Source: Pelagomonas calceolata (Eukaryota > Sar > Pelagophyceae > Pelagomonadales > Pelagomonadaceae). From it: a stretch of 64,000 nucleotides of DNA. The translations under genes and the position numbers were made by a program. Location of the stretch: NCBI GenBank assembly GCA_918797485.1, contig CAKKNE010000003.1, positions 4,278,001-4,342,000 of the forward strand. Direction: 5' to 3'. The notes under the pieces are model-generated. The model had not been told where the DNA came from. It did no database searches and saw nothing but the letters and a program-made list of their open reading frames with translations. Of the stretch, positions 39,013-48,533 are shown piece by piece. Each line of letters starts with the position of its first letter. Within the stretch, counting starts at the first letter, position 1.

Positions 39013-40317
39013 TTACTCCGCGAGCGGCCCGAGGTCCGGGGGGCCCGGGCCGGCGTCGGTGTCGAGGACGCTCGCGCCCTCGAGAATCGATTGGTTCTCC
39101 AGCGCCCGCGACGACGCCGCGAGCGCGAGCGCCGGCCGCCGCGCCGCGGGCCGGCGTACGTCCCCCGGCGGCGGCGCCGGGTCCGTCGGCGGCAGGCGTA
39201 CCCGGAGCGCGTCGCCGGCGGCCGGCGCGGCGGCGCCAGCGCCGGCGCCGGGCTCGCGCGGCGCCTCGGCGGCGGCCGGCGGCGGCCGCCGCCGCCGCCG
39301 GTAGCCGGGCGGGTCCGGCAGCGTCAGCGTGTCCCGGCGGAGCGTCGGCGGCTCCTTGGGCGGCGCGCCGACGCAGACCGACTCGCGCGCGTAGACCGTC
39401 CCGGTCTCGTTCCGGGTCTCGCGCCAGGCGATGGTCGGCTCCGGGCCCTGCGTGCCTTCGGCGGCGTCCCGGAGGTACTGGAGCGCGAGGCACTTGAGCA
39501 GCTGGGCCTTGCTCTCGACGGACGCGGCCGTCTTGTACTTGTCCGCGACGAAGCGCTGGCGCAGCGCGATCTTCTTCCGCGCTTCCTCGTCGGCGCGGAT
39601 CCTCTCCCGCAACTCGCGCGTCTCCCGTTCCAGCGTCGCGCGGCGGCGGCGCTCGTCCCTCTTAGATTGGGCCTTCTGCGCGTCGAGGCGCTCCCGCTTG
39701 AACGCCCGCTCGGCCCGCGTGCGTTGCCTGCAAATGTCCGCGGCGATGGAATTACCAACGAAGACGGCGTCCTTCGCGGGAAGCGGTCGGTACGGCTTCG
39801 CGTCGGGGGCCTTGGACCGCGGCGCGGCGTCGACGAACGGCGCCCCGGGCTCCCGCCGCCGCAGCCGCGACCGCTGCGCCGCGCGGTCGAGGTGCGGCCG
39901 CTCCCTCGGGCCGGGCGCGACCGGGGCCGCCCCTCCGTCGACTTCGAGGAAGTGCCGCTCGCGGTACCGCCGCCGCTCGACGTCGAGGGCGAGGGCGTCG
40001 CGCTTCCGCCGCTCGCGGTCCACGCGCCGCCGCGCGCGCGCGTGCTCCCGCACGTCGACCTCGGCCATGCTAAAGGCTCTTCGGGCGAGCGTCTCCTGCC
40101 GGAGCAGCGCCGCGCGGTCCTGGCTCCGGGTGGCGAGCAGCGCCGACGCGGACGTCGGCACGCGGTAGCCGAGGTCGGGGTTCGCCCGCGTCGACGTGAG
40201 GAACGCGACGGGCACGCTCGTGTCGAGGGCCTCGTCCTCGGTGCATGCGTCGTCGCCGAAGCGCGGGGCCGGAGCCTCCAGGAGGGGCAGCTCCTCGTCC
40301 TTGGACTCCTCGACCAT
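39013..40317 (-). CDS. Charged coiled-coil protein, unknown
   Basis: 434 aa from ATG 40317; the frame is open about nine codons further with only a TTG. Rich in Arg, Glu and Ala. Long helical stretches of the type REHARARRRVDRERRKRDAL and AFKRERLDAQKAQSKRDERR, then LRERIRADEEARKKIALRQR, suggest a coiled coil around residues 90-330. The C-terminal 100 residues are Pro/Ala-rich and probably disordered. Coding bias is strong. No family recognised; a cytoskeletal or flagellar structural role would fit but is only a guess. It converges on CK2 alpha. Confidence 0.7.
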   Translation of the reverse strand: MVEESKDEELPLLEAPAPRFGDDACTEDEALDTSVPVAFLTSTRANPDLGYRVPTSASALLATRSQDRAALLRQETLARRAFSMAEVDVREHARARRRVDRERRKRDALALDVERRRYRERHFLEVDGGAAPVAPGPRERPHLDRAAQRSRLRRREPGAPFVDAAPRSKAPDAKPYRPLPAKDAVFVGNSIAADICRQRTRAERAFKRERLDAQKAQSKRDERRRRATLERETRELRERIRADEEARKKIALRQRFVADKYKTAASVESKAQLLKCLALQYLRDAAEGTQGPEPTIAWRETRNETGTVYARESVCVGAPPKEPPTLRRDTLTLPDPPGYRRRRRPPPAAAEAPREPGAGAGAAAPAAGDALRVRLPPTDPAPPPGDVRRPAARRPALALAASSRALENQSILEGASVLDTDAGPGPPDLGPLAE

Positions 40318-40541
40318 CTTCGCGAACTGCCGCGTGAGGCTCAAGCGTGATGGCAGCCCCTCCCTGCCCGCTGCTTACCACAGCGCGGGGCCGGGGGGCC
40401 CCAGGGCAGGGCCCAGGGTCGCGTCTCTGCCTCTCTGCCAGCACAACACGGGACGCGCCTGAGTCGTCGCCCGGAGCTCTCGGCGGCGGCCGAATAGATG
40501 CCGCGAAAATTCGGGTTTTTCGTGCTGCCATACTTGGCGGT

Positions 40542-40975
40542 GAGGTGAAAACTCCCCTAGATATATATCTGCAACGCCATAGCCCCCTATCGCCGGATCT
40601 ATGGCTACATTACTCTCGCCTATCAGCACGCTATATCAGCCGGCACGTGCCCGGGGCTGATATTTCCCTATATCCCGTATCTTCTTACTTATCCAAGCGG
40701 ATCAAGCCCGGCGCTAAATAGGCGCCGTAAAAACACCGGGGTGAACCTAAAGTAAGTTCACTTCACTGGGGGGAACAGCGGGAAACGACCCTACAAAGCC
40801 CAAGTGAGGCTAACCCCATAAGTAACCGACATGTCTAGCAACCTAGATAACCATAAGTCGAGCGTGAGGGACATAGCGAAGCTATTCGCGGAAGAAAAGC
40901 GGCTCGGCACGAAAGCAGCCGACTTGGTAAACGGAACAGCACTGACGAAATGCCTCGAAATCAACGAAGATGAAC
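40542..40975 (+). repeat. AT-richer repeat, copy 2 (partner 32894-33320)
   Basis: A near-identical direct copy: it differs by a small TGC insertion after GATATATATC, a few substitutions, and small changes in the ORF part. It ends where the two diverge after about 40975. No matching TAAA tail follows. Confidence 0.85.
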
Positions 40976-40980
40976 ATTGA
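40831..40980 (+). pseudogene. Truncated copy of the repeat-associated ORF
   Basis: 49 codons (MSSNLDNHKSSVRDIAKLFA...) aligned to the first half of the ORF at 33180, then a different end and TGA. Both copies have substitutions that change residues, so neither is clearly under constraint. Confidence 0.4.
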
Positions 40981-41493
40981 AGTTGAGATACATCCTTGAG
41001 TAGAAGGGCATCTGATAGCCTCTACAGCCAGGATCGAAGCCATCAAAAGACCATGCTTCGCCAGAACCATACTGTTCCTCTGCTGAGGTGACATTCTTTT
41101 AATGTGATTTAGTGCAAATAACATAGTGAATTTAGACTGGCGTGGGCGATTCGTTGTGTGTAGGGTAAGTAAGTAGGGAAGTAAGGAGAATAGGGGTATT
41201 CACCGTACTATAGTTTGCACCTACGGTACTCTTGCTAAGGTATGAATATACATACCGATACCGCAGTACCTACGGTACCTACGGTACCTACGGTACTAAT
41301 ACCGCAGTAAGCAAAGCAATAAAATTATTGCACACAAGGTTGGCCGCAGCATCCCAGCCACGGCAGCGTCGAAGGCGCGGCATAAGCCAGGGACCATGAG
41401 GCTGCTCCGCCACACCGGACCGCGCGCGTATCGTTTCTGTCTTGACGCAAGGGCGCTCGTGGGCAGCACCCGGCCAGCTCGGCGCACGACGCG
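40981..41493. other. Intergenic region upstream of the two-domain glycosyltransferase
   Basis: AT-rich. At about 41265-41297 it has four tandem copies of TACGGTACC, with related CTACGGTACT at 41221. A similar palindromic field lies upstream of the gene at 48534. Confidence 0.65.
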
Positions 41494-43386
41494 ATGAGGC
41501 GCGTCCTCCTGCTGCCGCTCGTCGCCTGGGCGAAGTGCCGGACCGAGGGCGGCCCGCGGCGCTGGCCGGCCGCCGCGCTCGACCGGACGCGCTTCTACGC
41601 CTGGGTGAGCTGCAAGGACGCCCCCCTGCTCACCCACTTCCTCGACTGGTACCTCGGCCTCGGGTTACAATTAACAAAACCCGGCTGGGCGCGCGTCGTT
41701 CTGCACTGTCTGGACAAAAAGGACCGGAGAGCCTCGCTGCAAGTGCTGGAGGCACGCGACGTCCATCGTAACGTCCATCACAACGACGGGCCCTTCTCCG
41801 CCGTCATAAAAACGAAGGACGCGAACGTGTATCTGGCGAGCCTCCCGCGCGACGCGCTCCTGGTCCGAGCGGACCTGGACGAGCTTTTCGACGCCGCGCC
41901 GGCGACGATCGAGGCCGCCCTGCGCGAGGACGGCGGGTTCGTGCGGGGGCGTTTCGTGGATCGGATCTCCGGGGACTGGCGCCTCGCGCCCGTCGCCGCG
42001 AACCGGAGCCTCGGGGCGCAGTTCCCGCGGAGGTGCGCGGCGACGCACGCGGTCTTCGGCGGCAACGACCGGAAGTGGATCCTCGTGCCGCGCATCTTCG
42101 GTAACAGGTCCGTGGTCTTCAAGACGTCGCACAATGTGTACGACGCGCCCCTAGTCAAGCGGACGAGCGACGTGATGCACTACCGCTTCGACCAACGGGC
42201 CTTCGGGCTGCTGCGGGACAAGCGCGACGCCTACGCCTCCCGGGAGGACGTGCAGTCGGCCTTCGCGGCGACGATGTACGACGGGATGCTCGGCGCGTTC
42301 GCCGAGGGGAGCGACGGCGTCGCCTTCCGCCCGGCGGCGCGGAAGGCGATCGCGTACGCGCTCGACGCCCAGTCGTCGTGTCTTTGCGGCGGGGACGTTT
42401 TCGAAGCGCCGCGGGGCGCGGTCTACGCGGCCACGGGCGGGGCCGACTACGTAGACCTGGCCATGCTCAGCGCGAGTCAGCTCGGAAGGGACGCGCGCGT
42501 GCGCTTCTTCGTGGAGGAGGACACGATGCGGTACTGCGCGGACCGCGCGAAGGCGCTGCGACGCGCGACGTGGGCCTGCTCCGTCGTCGACGCGTCCTCC
42601 CTCGCGGCGGACGGCGTGGTCGCGCCGCCGGCGGTGAGCCTGAAGTGGAAGCGGCTGGCGGGGGGGTGGACGGAAAAGGTGCGGAGGGGCGTCGAGGGGC
42701 GGATCGCGGGCATCCTGGCGATGCTCGCGTCGCCGTTCGAAGAAACATTATTTCTGGACGCGGACACGGTGCCCTGCTTCGATCTGGAGCGGCTGTTCCG
42801 GGCGACGGAGGGCGCCGAGGGGACGTCCATCTTCGAGGCGTACGATTTCCTGATGGCCCACGAGTTCCACACGCTGCGCGGGTTCTTGGGCGAGGAGGCC
42901 CACGGCGCGCCGGACGTCTTCGGGCTGCTGAACGCCGGCGTCGCGTTATACCGGTGGCGCGACGCCGTCCGGCGGTTCCTCATGAAGTGGCTCGAGCTGT
43001 ACGTGGACGACCTCGAACGCAAGCTGGCCGACCCGCGCGCGTACGATCCGGGCGACGGCCGCGCGTTCCAGCGCCAGCCGGCGATGCAGTGGGCCGCCTT
43101 CCGGAGCGCGGCGCGCGACGGGCTGCGGGTCCACGCCCTGAGCCCGGTCTGGAACGCGCGGAGCTGGCGGCCGGCCTTCTCGGGGCACGCGAAGCGGACG
43201 ACCTCCGACGACTGCTGCGCGGCGCACAAGTTTACTTCTACCACGATCCTCGTGGACCACCACTGCAACGCGTCGCGCCTGCCGGCCTGCGGCGCCCGGG
43301 GGTCCCTGGACACGGCGGGCCTCGACGTCATCGGCGACGTGCGCCACGCGCGGCCGCGCCTCGGGTGCCCGGGCCGGGCGCACTAA
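41494..43386 (+). CDS. Two-domain glycosyltransferase candidate, secretory pathway
   Basis: 630 aa, ATG 41494, with a short hydrophobic N-terminus (MRRVLLLPLVAWAKC). The N-terminal half has FYAWVSCKDAPLLTHFLDWY, LLVRADLDELFD (DxD-like) and VMHYRFDQRAFGLL, which resemble GT92/GT2-type enzymes. The C-terminal half has its own transferase features: ILAMLASPFEETLFLDADTV with a DAD metal site, FEAYDFLMAHEFHTLRGFLG and GLLNAGVALYRW, as in nucleotide-sugar transferases. I infer two catalytic modules in one lumenal protein, perhaps adding successive sugars. One of the halves may be inactive. Intronless. Confidence 0.7.
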   Translation: MRRVLLLPLVAWAKCRTEGGPRRWPAAALDRTRFYAWVSCKDAPLLTHFLDWYLGLGLQLTKPGWARVVLHCLDKKDRRASLQVLEARDVHRNVHHNDGPFSAVIKTKDANVYLASLPRDALLVRADLDELFDAAPATIEAALREDGGFVRGRFVDRISGDWRLAPVAANRSLGAQFPRRCAATHAVFGGNDRKWILVPRIFGNRSVVFKTSHNVYDAPLVKRTSDVMHYRFDQRAFGLLRDKRDAYASREDVQSAFAATMYDGMLGAFAEGSDGVAFRPAARKAIAYALDAQSSCLCGGDVFEAPRGAVYAATGGADYVDLAMLSASQLGRDARVRFFVEEDTMRYCADRAKALRRATWACSVVDASSLAADGVVAPPAVSLKWKRLAGGWTEKVRRGVEGRIAGILAMLASPFEETLFLDADTVPCFDLERLFRATEGAEGTSIFEAYDFLMAHEFHTLRGFLGEEAHGAPDVFGLLNAGVALYRWRDAVRRFLMKWLELYVDDLERKLADPRAYDPGDGRAFQRQPAMQWAAFRSAARDGLRVHALSPVWNARSWRPAFSGHAKRTTSDDCCAAHKFTSTTILVDHHCNASRLPACGARGSLDTAGLDVIGDVRHARPRLGCPGRAH

Positions 43387-43554
43387 GTACGGCGTAGTTG
43401 TGTGCGCCTTCCGTCGCCGCCGCGAACGGCGGCCGCGCCATCCGGCAGATCATCCGGCGGCCGGATCGAGCCGCGGGACGGGGACCCCCCGGCCGGTAGG
43501 TTGCGCCACTCCGCCCCCAGCCCTGCCCAGGGCTGGGCAGGAAAAGTCGTTTTG

Positions 43555-43787
43555 ACGGTGCTAGGACTAGTGGGCGGAGCCCACCGCGCGTCGCCGATTC
43601 ATCTTTCATAACAGCCGGCTCGGTATCCTAGGCGCGCAGGAAGAAGACCTCTAGGGGCTTGATGTATGTCCTTTTTTCCTTTAGGATTCCTTCCTTAATT
43701 ATTTATTTATCATAACAGCGTACCTCCTTCTAAGCAGAACCGCCTCGGCAAACCCCCCCGAACAATGTGCAACGTTCGCCCGTTCAA
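43555..43787 (+). repeat. Shared 5' module, copy 2, with a 95-bp insertion
   Basis: The two blocks of the module at 24298-24470 are present, separated here by 95 bp (43616-43710) flanked by the direct repeat CATAACAGC (43607-43615 and 43711-43719). Copy 1 has one CATAACAGC and no insert. The insert has no clear inverted ends. It precedes the gene at 43992 by about 200 bp. Confidence 0.8.
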
Positions 43788-43991
43788 TCAACTTGCCCCG
43801 CGACTTCCCGCAGGCGACGGACCGCGGCGACGCCTTCGGCAGGGCGCTCGCCACAGCGCGGTATACATACTAGAACCCCCTAGCGTTGGTTTAACCCTTC
43901 TTGTCCACTGCCGGTCGGACGGCGGGGGACGGCTGCCCGGGCGGCGCGCCGCCGCCCCGTCCCGCAGAGGCCGCCCGAGGCCGAGGTCAAG

Positions 43992-45812
43992 ATGCCCATG
44001 CTCCAGTACGCCGAGGTCGACGAGAAGGCCTGGCGGCCCTTAGAGATCCAGGAGCGGCTCGACGCCTACTATTCCTTCCGGGAGGCGCGCCACGAGGAGC
44101 TGAAGCCGCTGCCGAAGAAGGCGGACCCCTTCGCGCACCGCGAGCTCAGCTTCATCCCCGCCGAGTCGCTGGGCACGCTGCCCGAGACGGCGCACATGAC
44201 CATCGCCGCGCGCCGGGCGTTCTTCAACCCCAAGAGCCGCGAGGAGATCATCGCGGACCTCGAGAAGCGCCGGCTCGAGGCCGAGGCGCGCCAGGCCGCG
44301 CGGGAGGAGGCGGAGCGGCTCGCCCTGCGGGAGGCCGAGGCCGCGGCCGAGGCCGAGGCCGCGCGCCTCGAGGCGGAGCAGGACGCCGCGGACGAGGCCG
44401 CCGGCAAGAAGAAGAAGAAAAAGCGGAAGAAGAAGAAGAAGGCCGCGGGCGGCAGCCGGCCCGCGTCGGCGGCCGTCGAGCGGCCCAAGGTCGCGGCCGC
44501 GAAGCGGCCGCTCAGCGCGCCGGCGAAGATCGCGCGGGCCCTGCCCATCCGGACCTACGCGACGGAGTTCCGGGGCGCGGTGCGCGGCCTGCCGGACGCG
44601 CCGACCTGCGACGTCAAGGCCGCGCCCGGGTCGCGGACGGGCCACCGCTCCGCGATCCTGTCGGACAAGGAGGTGTACGCGGTCAAGGAGCCGAGCGTCG
44701 AGGACGGCCCCGTCGACCCGGACCCGACGCCGCGGAACGCGGACGGCACGCCGCGCGAGCACCGGACCGTCGAGTTCACGGGCACGCTGCTCATGCGGCT
44801 CACGAGCGCGACGCCCTGGGCGAACGTGCGCTACACGCTCGACGGCAGCGCGGTCAAGCGCACGTCGCGGATCTACCGACGGCCGCTCGAGCTGAGCAAC
44901 CACTGCGTCGTGCGCTGCGTGACGTCGAAGCGGGGCTGGTCGTCCGGCGAGCTGATCGTGCGCTTCGTGCGCATGGCCGACAAGCGGGGCATCAAGGAGA
45001 AGATGCTGAACGCGGCGAAGCGCGGCGCGGCGCTCGGCCTCGTGGACCAGCGGCGCATCTCCCGGGGCGACGCGCCCGACGCCGTCGAGGACATGGACGA
45101 CACGCAGCTGCTCCTGCGGGCGGTGCTCGCGCAGGACGTGCCCTCCGTGCGGGAGATCGTCAGCGGCGGCGCGGCGTCGCCCGACGGCGGCGGCCTGGGG
45201 ACGCCGACGCCGCTGGTGCTGGCCTGCGAGAAGGGCGCGACGCTCGTCGCCCAGGTGCTGGTCGGCCACAAGGCCGCGATGCAGCTCCCCGCGGAGGGCA
45301 TGGTGACGCCCCTGCAGGCGGCCTGCGGCGCCGGCGCGCTCGCGTGCGCCCGGCTGCTGATCGACGCGGGCTGCCCGCCGACGGGCGGCGCGGCGGACGA
45401 AATGGGGCGCGTCGCGATCCACCGGGCCGCCGCCCGGGGCGCCGCCAAGTGCTGCGAGGCGCTGCTGCGGGCCGGGGCCGCCGTCGACGCCGCGGACAAG
45501 GAGGGCGACCAGGCCCTCCACGCCCTGTGCGCGAACGTGGCGGGCCCGGCGGCGGGCGAGCTCCCGCGCGGCATGGAGGTGCCCGACTACCTGGCGTGCG
45601 CCAAGGTCCTCGTCGACGCCGGCGCGCCGCTCGAAGCGAAGGGCGCCGGCAAGAAGCCCCTGGCGCTCGCCGCCCTGCGGGCGGCGTCGGCGACGTCCAC
45701 GGCGCAGGCGGACCTGGCCAACGCCCTCTCGGAGCTGCTGCTGGCAGCGGGCGCGAAGCCGCCGCCGCCGCCGGGCGAGGAGAAGAAGGGCGGCGGCAAG
45801 AAGAAGAAGTAG
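43992..45812 (+). CDS. Ankyrin-repeat protein with Lys-rich segment and possible chitobiase/Fn3-like domain
   Basis: 606 aa. The N-terminus (LDAYYSFREARHEELKPLPK, FIPAESLGTLPETAHM) is followed by an Ala/Glu/Arg helix (about 85-135), a Lys run (KKKKKKRKKKKK, about 137-150), then a small beta-rich domain around residues 265-330 (ANVRYTLDGSAVKRTSRIYR, RCVTSKRGWSSGEL) that resembles the CHB_HEX_C/Fn3-associated module. From about 370 on come ankyrin repeats (TPLVLACEKGATLVAQVLVG; TPLQAACGAGALACARLLID; VAIHRAAARGAAKCCEALLR). The C-terminus is again Lys-rich. The mix suggests a cytoskeletal or axonemal scaffold; that is inference. Confidence 0.75.
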   Translation: MPMLQYAEVDEKAWRPLEIQERLDAYYSFREARHEELKPLPKKADPFAHRELSFIPAESLGTLPETAHMTIAARRAFFNPKSREEIIADLEKRRLEAEARQAAREEAERLALREAEAAAEAEAARLEAEQDAADEAAGKKKKKKRKKKKKAAGGSRPASAAVERPKVAAAKRPLSAPAKIARALPIRTYATEFRGAVRGLPDAPTCDVKAAPGSRTGHRSAILSDKEVYAVKEPSVEDGPVDPDPTPRNADGTPREHRTVEFTGTLLMRLTSATPWANVRYTLDGSAVKRTSRIYRRPLELSNHCVVRCVTSKRGWSSGELIVRFVRMADKRGIKEKMLNAAKRGAALGLVDQRRISRGDAPDAVEDMDDTQLLLRAVLAQDVPSVREIVSGGAASPDGGGLGTPTPLVLACEKGATLVAQVLVGHKAAMQLPAEGMVTPLQAACGAGALACARLLIDAGCPPTGGAADEMGRVAIHRAAARGAAKCCEALLRAGAAVDAADKEGDQALHALCANVAGPAAGELPRGMEVPDYLACAKVLVDAGAPLEAKGAGKKPLALAALRAASATSTAQADLANALSELLLAAGAKPPPPPGEEKKGGGKKKK

Positions 45813-46217
45813 CGGCGGCGGCGCGTAAGACGCCCGTGGAGTGTTCCGGTGCCGGGGTTTCGCGTAGTGCGGCTAGCCCCTCTCGCGCGGACCCCGGATG
45901 CGTCGCCACAGCGCAGGCCTTCGCTCCCCCGATTCGCCGATGATCAACGATGGTTAGTAACTCTGTCCTAGCCCGACGGATGGGTCCCGGAGGAGCGGGA
46001 GCGACTAGTCACTAGAACTAGAACCCAAACCAAACCGAGCGTTTCGTGCGGGGTGTGGGGGGCTAAAAACCCGTCGTCGTCGAGAAGAGATTATAATATT
46101 ACTCGGCTCTGAGCAGAGTTAATACACTATATAGGACCCCTTTGGTCGGCGCGGCGGCGGGCACGGATTGCACTCAGAACTCCGGGGGCAGCGTCGCGGC
46201 GCTCAAGCTGCCGCCCC
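45813..46217. other. Intergenic region
   Basis: 405 bp between two + strand genes, with a short AT-rich zone (46090-46140) just before the Tubby-like gene. No additional gene seen. Confidence 0.55.
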
Positions 46218-48149
46218 ATGCCGCCCCCCCCGCCGCCGCCGCCCCCCGAGGACGCCGGCGACGACGCGCGCGCCTCGGCGGCGGCCGCCCTGCGCGCCCG
46301 GTACGCGCGGAGCCTCGGCGGTGCGCCCGAGTACGGCGGCACGGACCGCCGGCGGCGCGCGGCGCCGGCGCGGTCGCCGGAGTCGCCGCCGCCGGCCCGC
46401 CGACGCTCGCCGCGCGCGGAGGGGGGTGGCGGGCGGCGGACGGAGGGCGACGGCCCGGCGCCGCGGCGCCGGCCGACCGCCAGCGACGACGGCGACGACG
46501 AACACGCGGCGCCTCGGCGCGTGGGCTCTCCGAGGACCGGCGGCGACCGGACGCCGCCGCGCCGCTGGGGCGACGGGTCGCGCGAGGCCGCGGACGACCC
46601 GGCGCCGCGCCGCCGCGACCGCCGCGCCGCCGACGACCGGACGCGGCGCCGGCGTGACGACGGGAGGCGCGACGCCGCCGCAGCCGACGCCGGCGACGGC
46701 TCGCCCGCCGCGGGCGGCGCCGAGGCGTCCCCGCGGCGCCGGCACCGGGGGCGCAATGGCGCCGCCGGCGGCTCGCCGCGCCGGTCGCGCTCGCCCGCGG
46801 CCGCAGCCGGCGCCGACGCGCCCCCGCGGCGCCGGGACCGGAGGCGCGGCCGCGACGGCGACGGCTCGCCGCGCCGGTCGCGCTCGCCCGCGGCCGCAGC
46901 CGGCGCCGAGGCGCCCCCGCGTCGCGACGGCGACGACGCGGTCGGCGCGCGCCTCGACGACGCGCTGGCGCGGGGCCTCGCGCGCCGGGACGCGGCCGCG
47001 GCCCGCGCGACCGCGGGCGCGGCGGCGAAGACGCCCGCCGTCTTCGACGGGCGCGCCATCCCGTTCGTGCTGCGGCGGCTCCACGCCTTCGTGACCGCGC
47101 CGGCGCCGGGCGGCGGCGCCACGGTCGTGCGCTGCTTCATCGAGCGGACGCGGTCGGGCGCGCACGCGCTCTTCCCGCTCTACAAGCTCTACGCGGACCA
47201 CGAGGACGGCACGGGCCGCCTGCTGCTGGCCGCCCGCAAGGTGCCCGCGGCGTCGCCCTACTACGCCATCTCGACCGCGGCGTCCGACGCTGCGTGGAAC
47301 TCAACCAGTGAGTCCGGTTATCCCGAGATGTATTGCGGGGACCTTGGTGAACCTCCACGCCATCGAACCGACGCGGTCGCGGCGACACCGCCGCGTTGAC
47401 GGCGTGGGGCGCCCGAAATTTGATGCCCACGCAGGTCCGACGTCTACAAGGCGCGCGCCAAGCGGAGCAGGCACTACCTCGGCAAGCTGCGCGCCGCGCC
47501 GGCGGCCGCGGCGGCGCCGCGCGAGTACGTCCTCTACGACGCGGGCGGCCGCGCGGACGACGCGCGGCGGCGGGCCCTGCGCCGCGAGCTCGCGGCCGTC
47601 GTCTTCGGCGGGCCGGCGCGCCGCTTCGAGGTGGCGCTGCCGCGCGCGCGCTGGCGCGCGCGCGGGCCGGACGAGGGCCGCGACGCGGAGGCGCTGGACC
47701 CCGGCGTCGCGACGGTCCGCGAGTTCCGGCCCGCCGAGCCGGCGGCGGGCCTGCGGCACGCGTTCGACGTCGTCCGCGGCCGCGGCGCCCAGAACGTGCT
47801 CGACGCGGACTCGGTGTACGTCGCGCACGCGCGGACGTCGAAGTACGACCCGCTGTCGAGCTGCCTCGTCGACTTCCGCGCGCGCGCGGCCGTCGCCTCG
47901 GTCAAAAACTTCCAGCTCGTCGCGTCGGCGCCGGTCGAGGCCCACGAGCGGCGCGCGTACTACGACCGCGACGGCGAGGGGCGCGGCCTCGCGGACGACG
48001 ACGCGGCGCTGCCCGTCGTGCTCCAGATGGGCAAGGTCGGCAAGGACTGCTTCAACATGGACTACACGTTCCCCTTCTCGATGCTCCAGGCGTTCGCCGT
48101 GTGCCTGGCGCGCTTCGACACGGGCGTGCCGCTCGCGACGACGCGCTAG
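46218..48149 (+). CDS. Tubby-like protein (TULP family)
   Basis: 592 aa from exons 46218-47281 and 47435-48149 (1779 nt). Tubby domains bind phosphoinositides and in many species carry membrane proteins to cilia. The N-terminal ~270 residues are Arg/Ala/Asp low complexity with RRSRSPAAAAGA repeats, likely disordered. The Tubby domain follows: TVVRCFIERTR, LYKLYADHEDG, LLLAARKVPAASPYYAISTA, then after the intron KRSRHYLGKLRA and EYVLYDAGG, and at the end the family signature GKVGKDCFNMDYTFPFSMLQ followed by AFAVCLARFDT. The intron interrupts the domain exactly where Tubby sequence resumes and is a transposon-type insertion with an 8-bp duplication. Confidence 0.92.
47290..47434 (+). mobile_element. 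Introner element, 145 bp, 8-bp TSD
   Basis: Flanked by GTCCGACG at 47282-47289 and 47435-47442. It starts CTGCGTGGAACTCAACCAGT and ends TTTGATGCCCACGCAG, imperfect inverted ends related to the other elements. The duplicate gives the GT donor and the element the AG. It has CTCCACGCCATCG in common with the 203-bp copies. Excision restores the Tubby reading frame. Confidence 0.9.
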
Positions 48150-48533
48150 CACGCGTCCGGTAAGATGTATATACTAGTAGTTGCGCGCGCATGGTTGTCC
48201 GGGTCGGGCGACAACAGGCTAAGTATTGGCGTGTCACGTTCCGTGTCACTTTGGTTTGGCCCTGGGGTTGGCGTGGTCCGGGGGCCCTGGGGTTGGCGTC
48301 CGTTGTGGCAACGGCCTCTTGTCCACTCATAAATCTCCCAACTTTATCTTAGCTTCACTATCCTAGTTATTTCAACTATACTTGAATACCCGGCCGTAGG
48401 TACCTACGGTACGGTCCGTACCTACGGTAGGTCCGTAGGTACCGTACCATAGGTAGGTACCGTAGGTACCTGCGGCACCGATCTGGACCTGCTGCAGCAC
48501 GGCAAAGGAGAGCGGGGCCTTTTCGTTCGCTTG
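48150..48533. other. Intergenic region with palindromic GGTACC field
   Basis: Contains a GGGCCCTGGGGTTGGCGT tandem pair (48258-48300) and, at 48398-48475, many overlapping GGTACC/CCTACGG/CCGTAGG words ending about 60 bp before the next ATG. Confidence 0.65.

Noticed and set aside
43901-45943. 680-codon + frame overlapping the ankyrin gene at 43992
   Set aside because: Gly/Arg/Ala-rich shifted frame; the frame at 43992 has real ankyrin repeats.
46127-47201. Minus-strand frames antisense to the Tubby-like gene
   Set aside because: They mirror the Arg/Ala repeats of the sense N-terminus and stop making sense across the Tubby domain.
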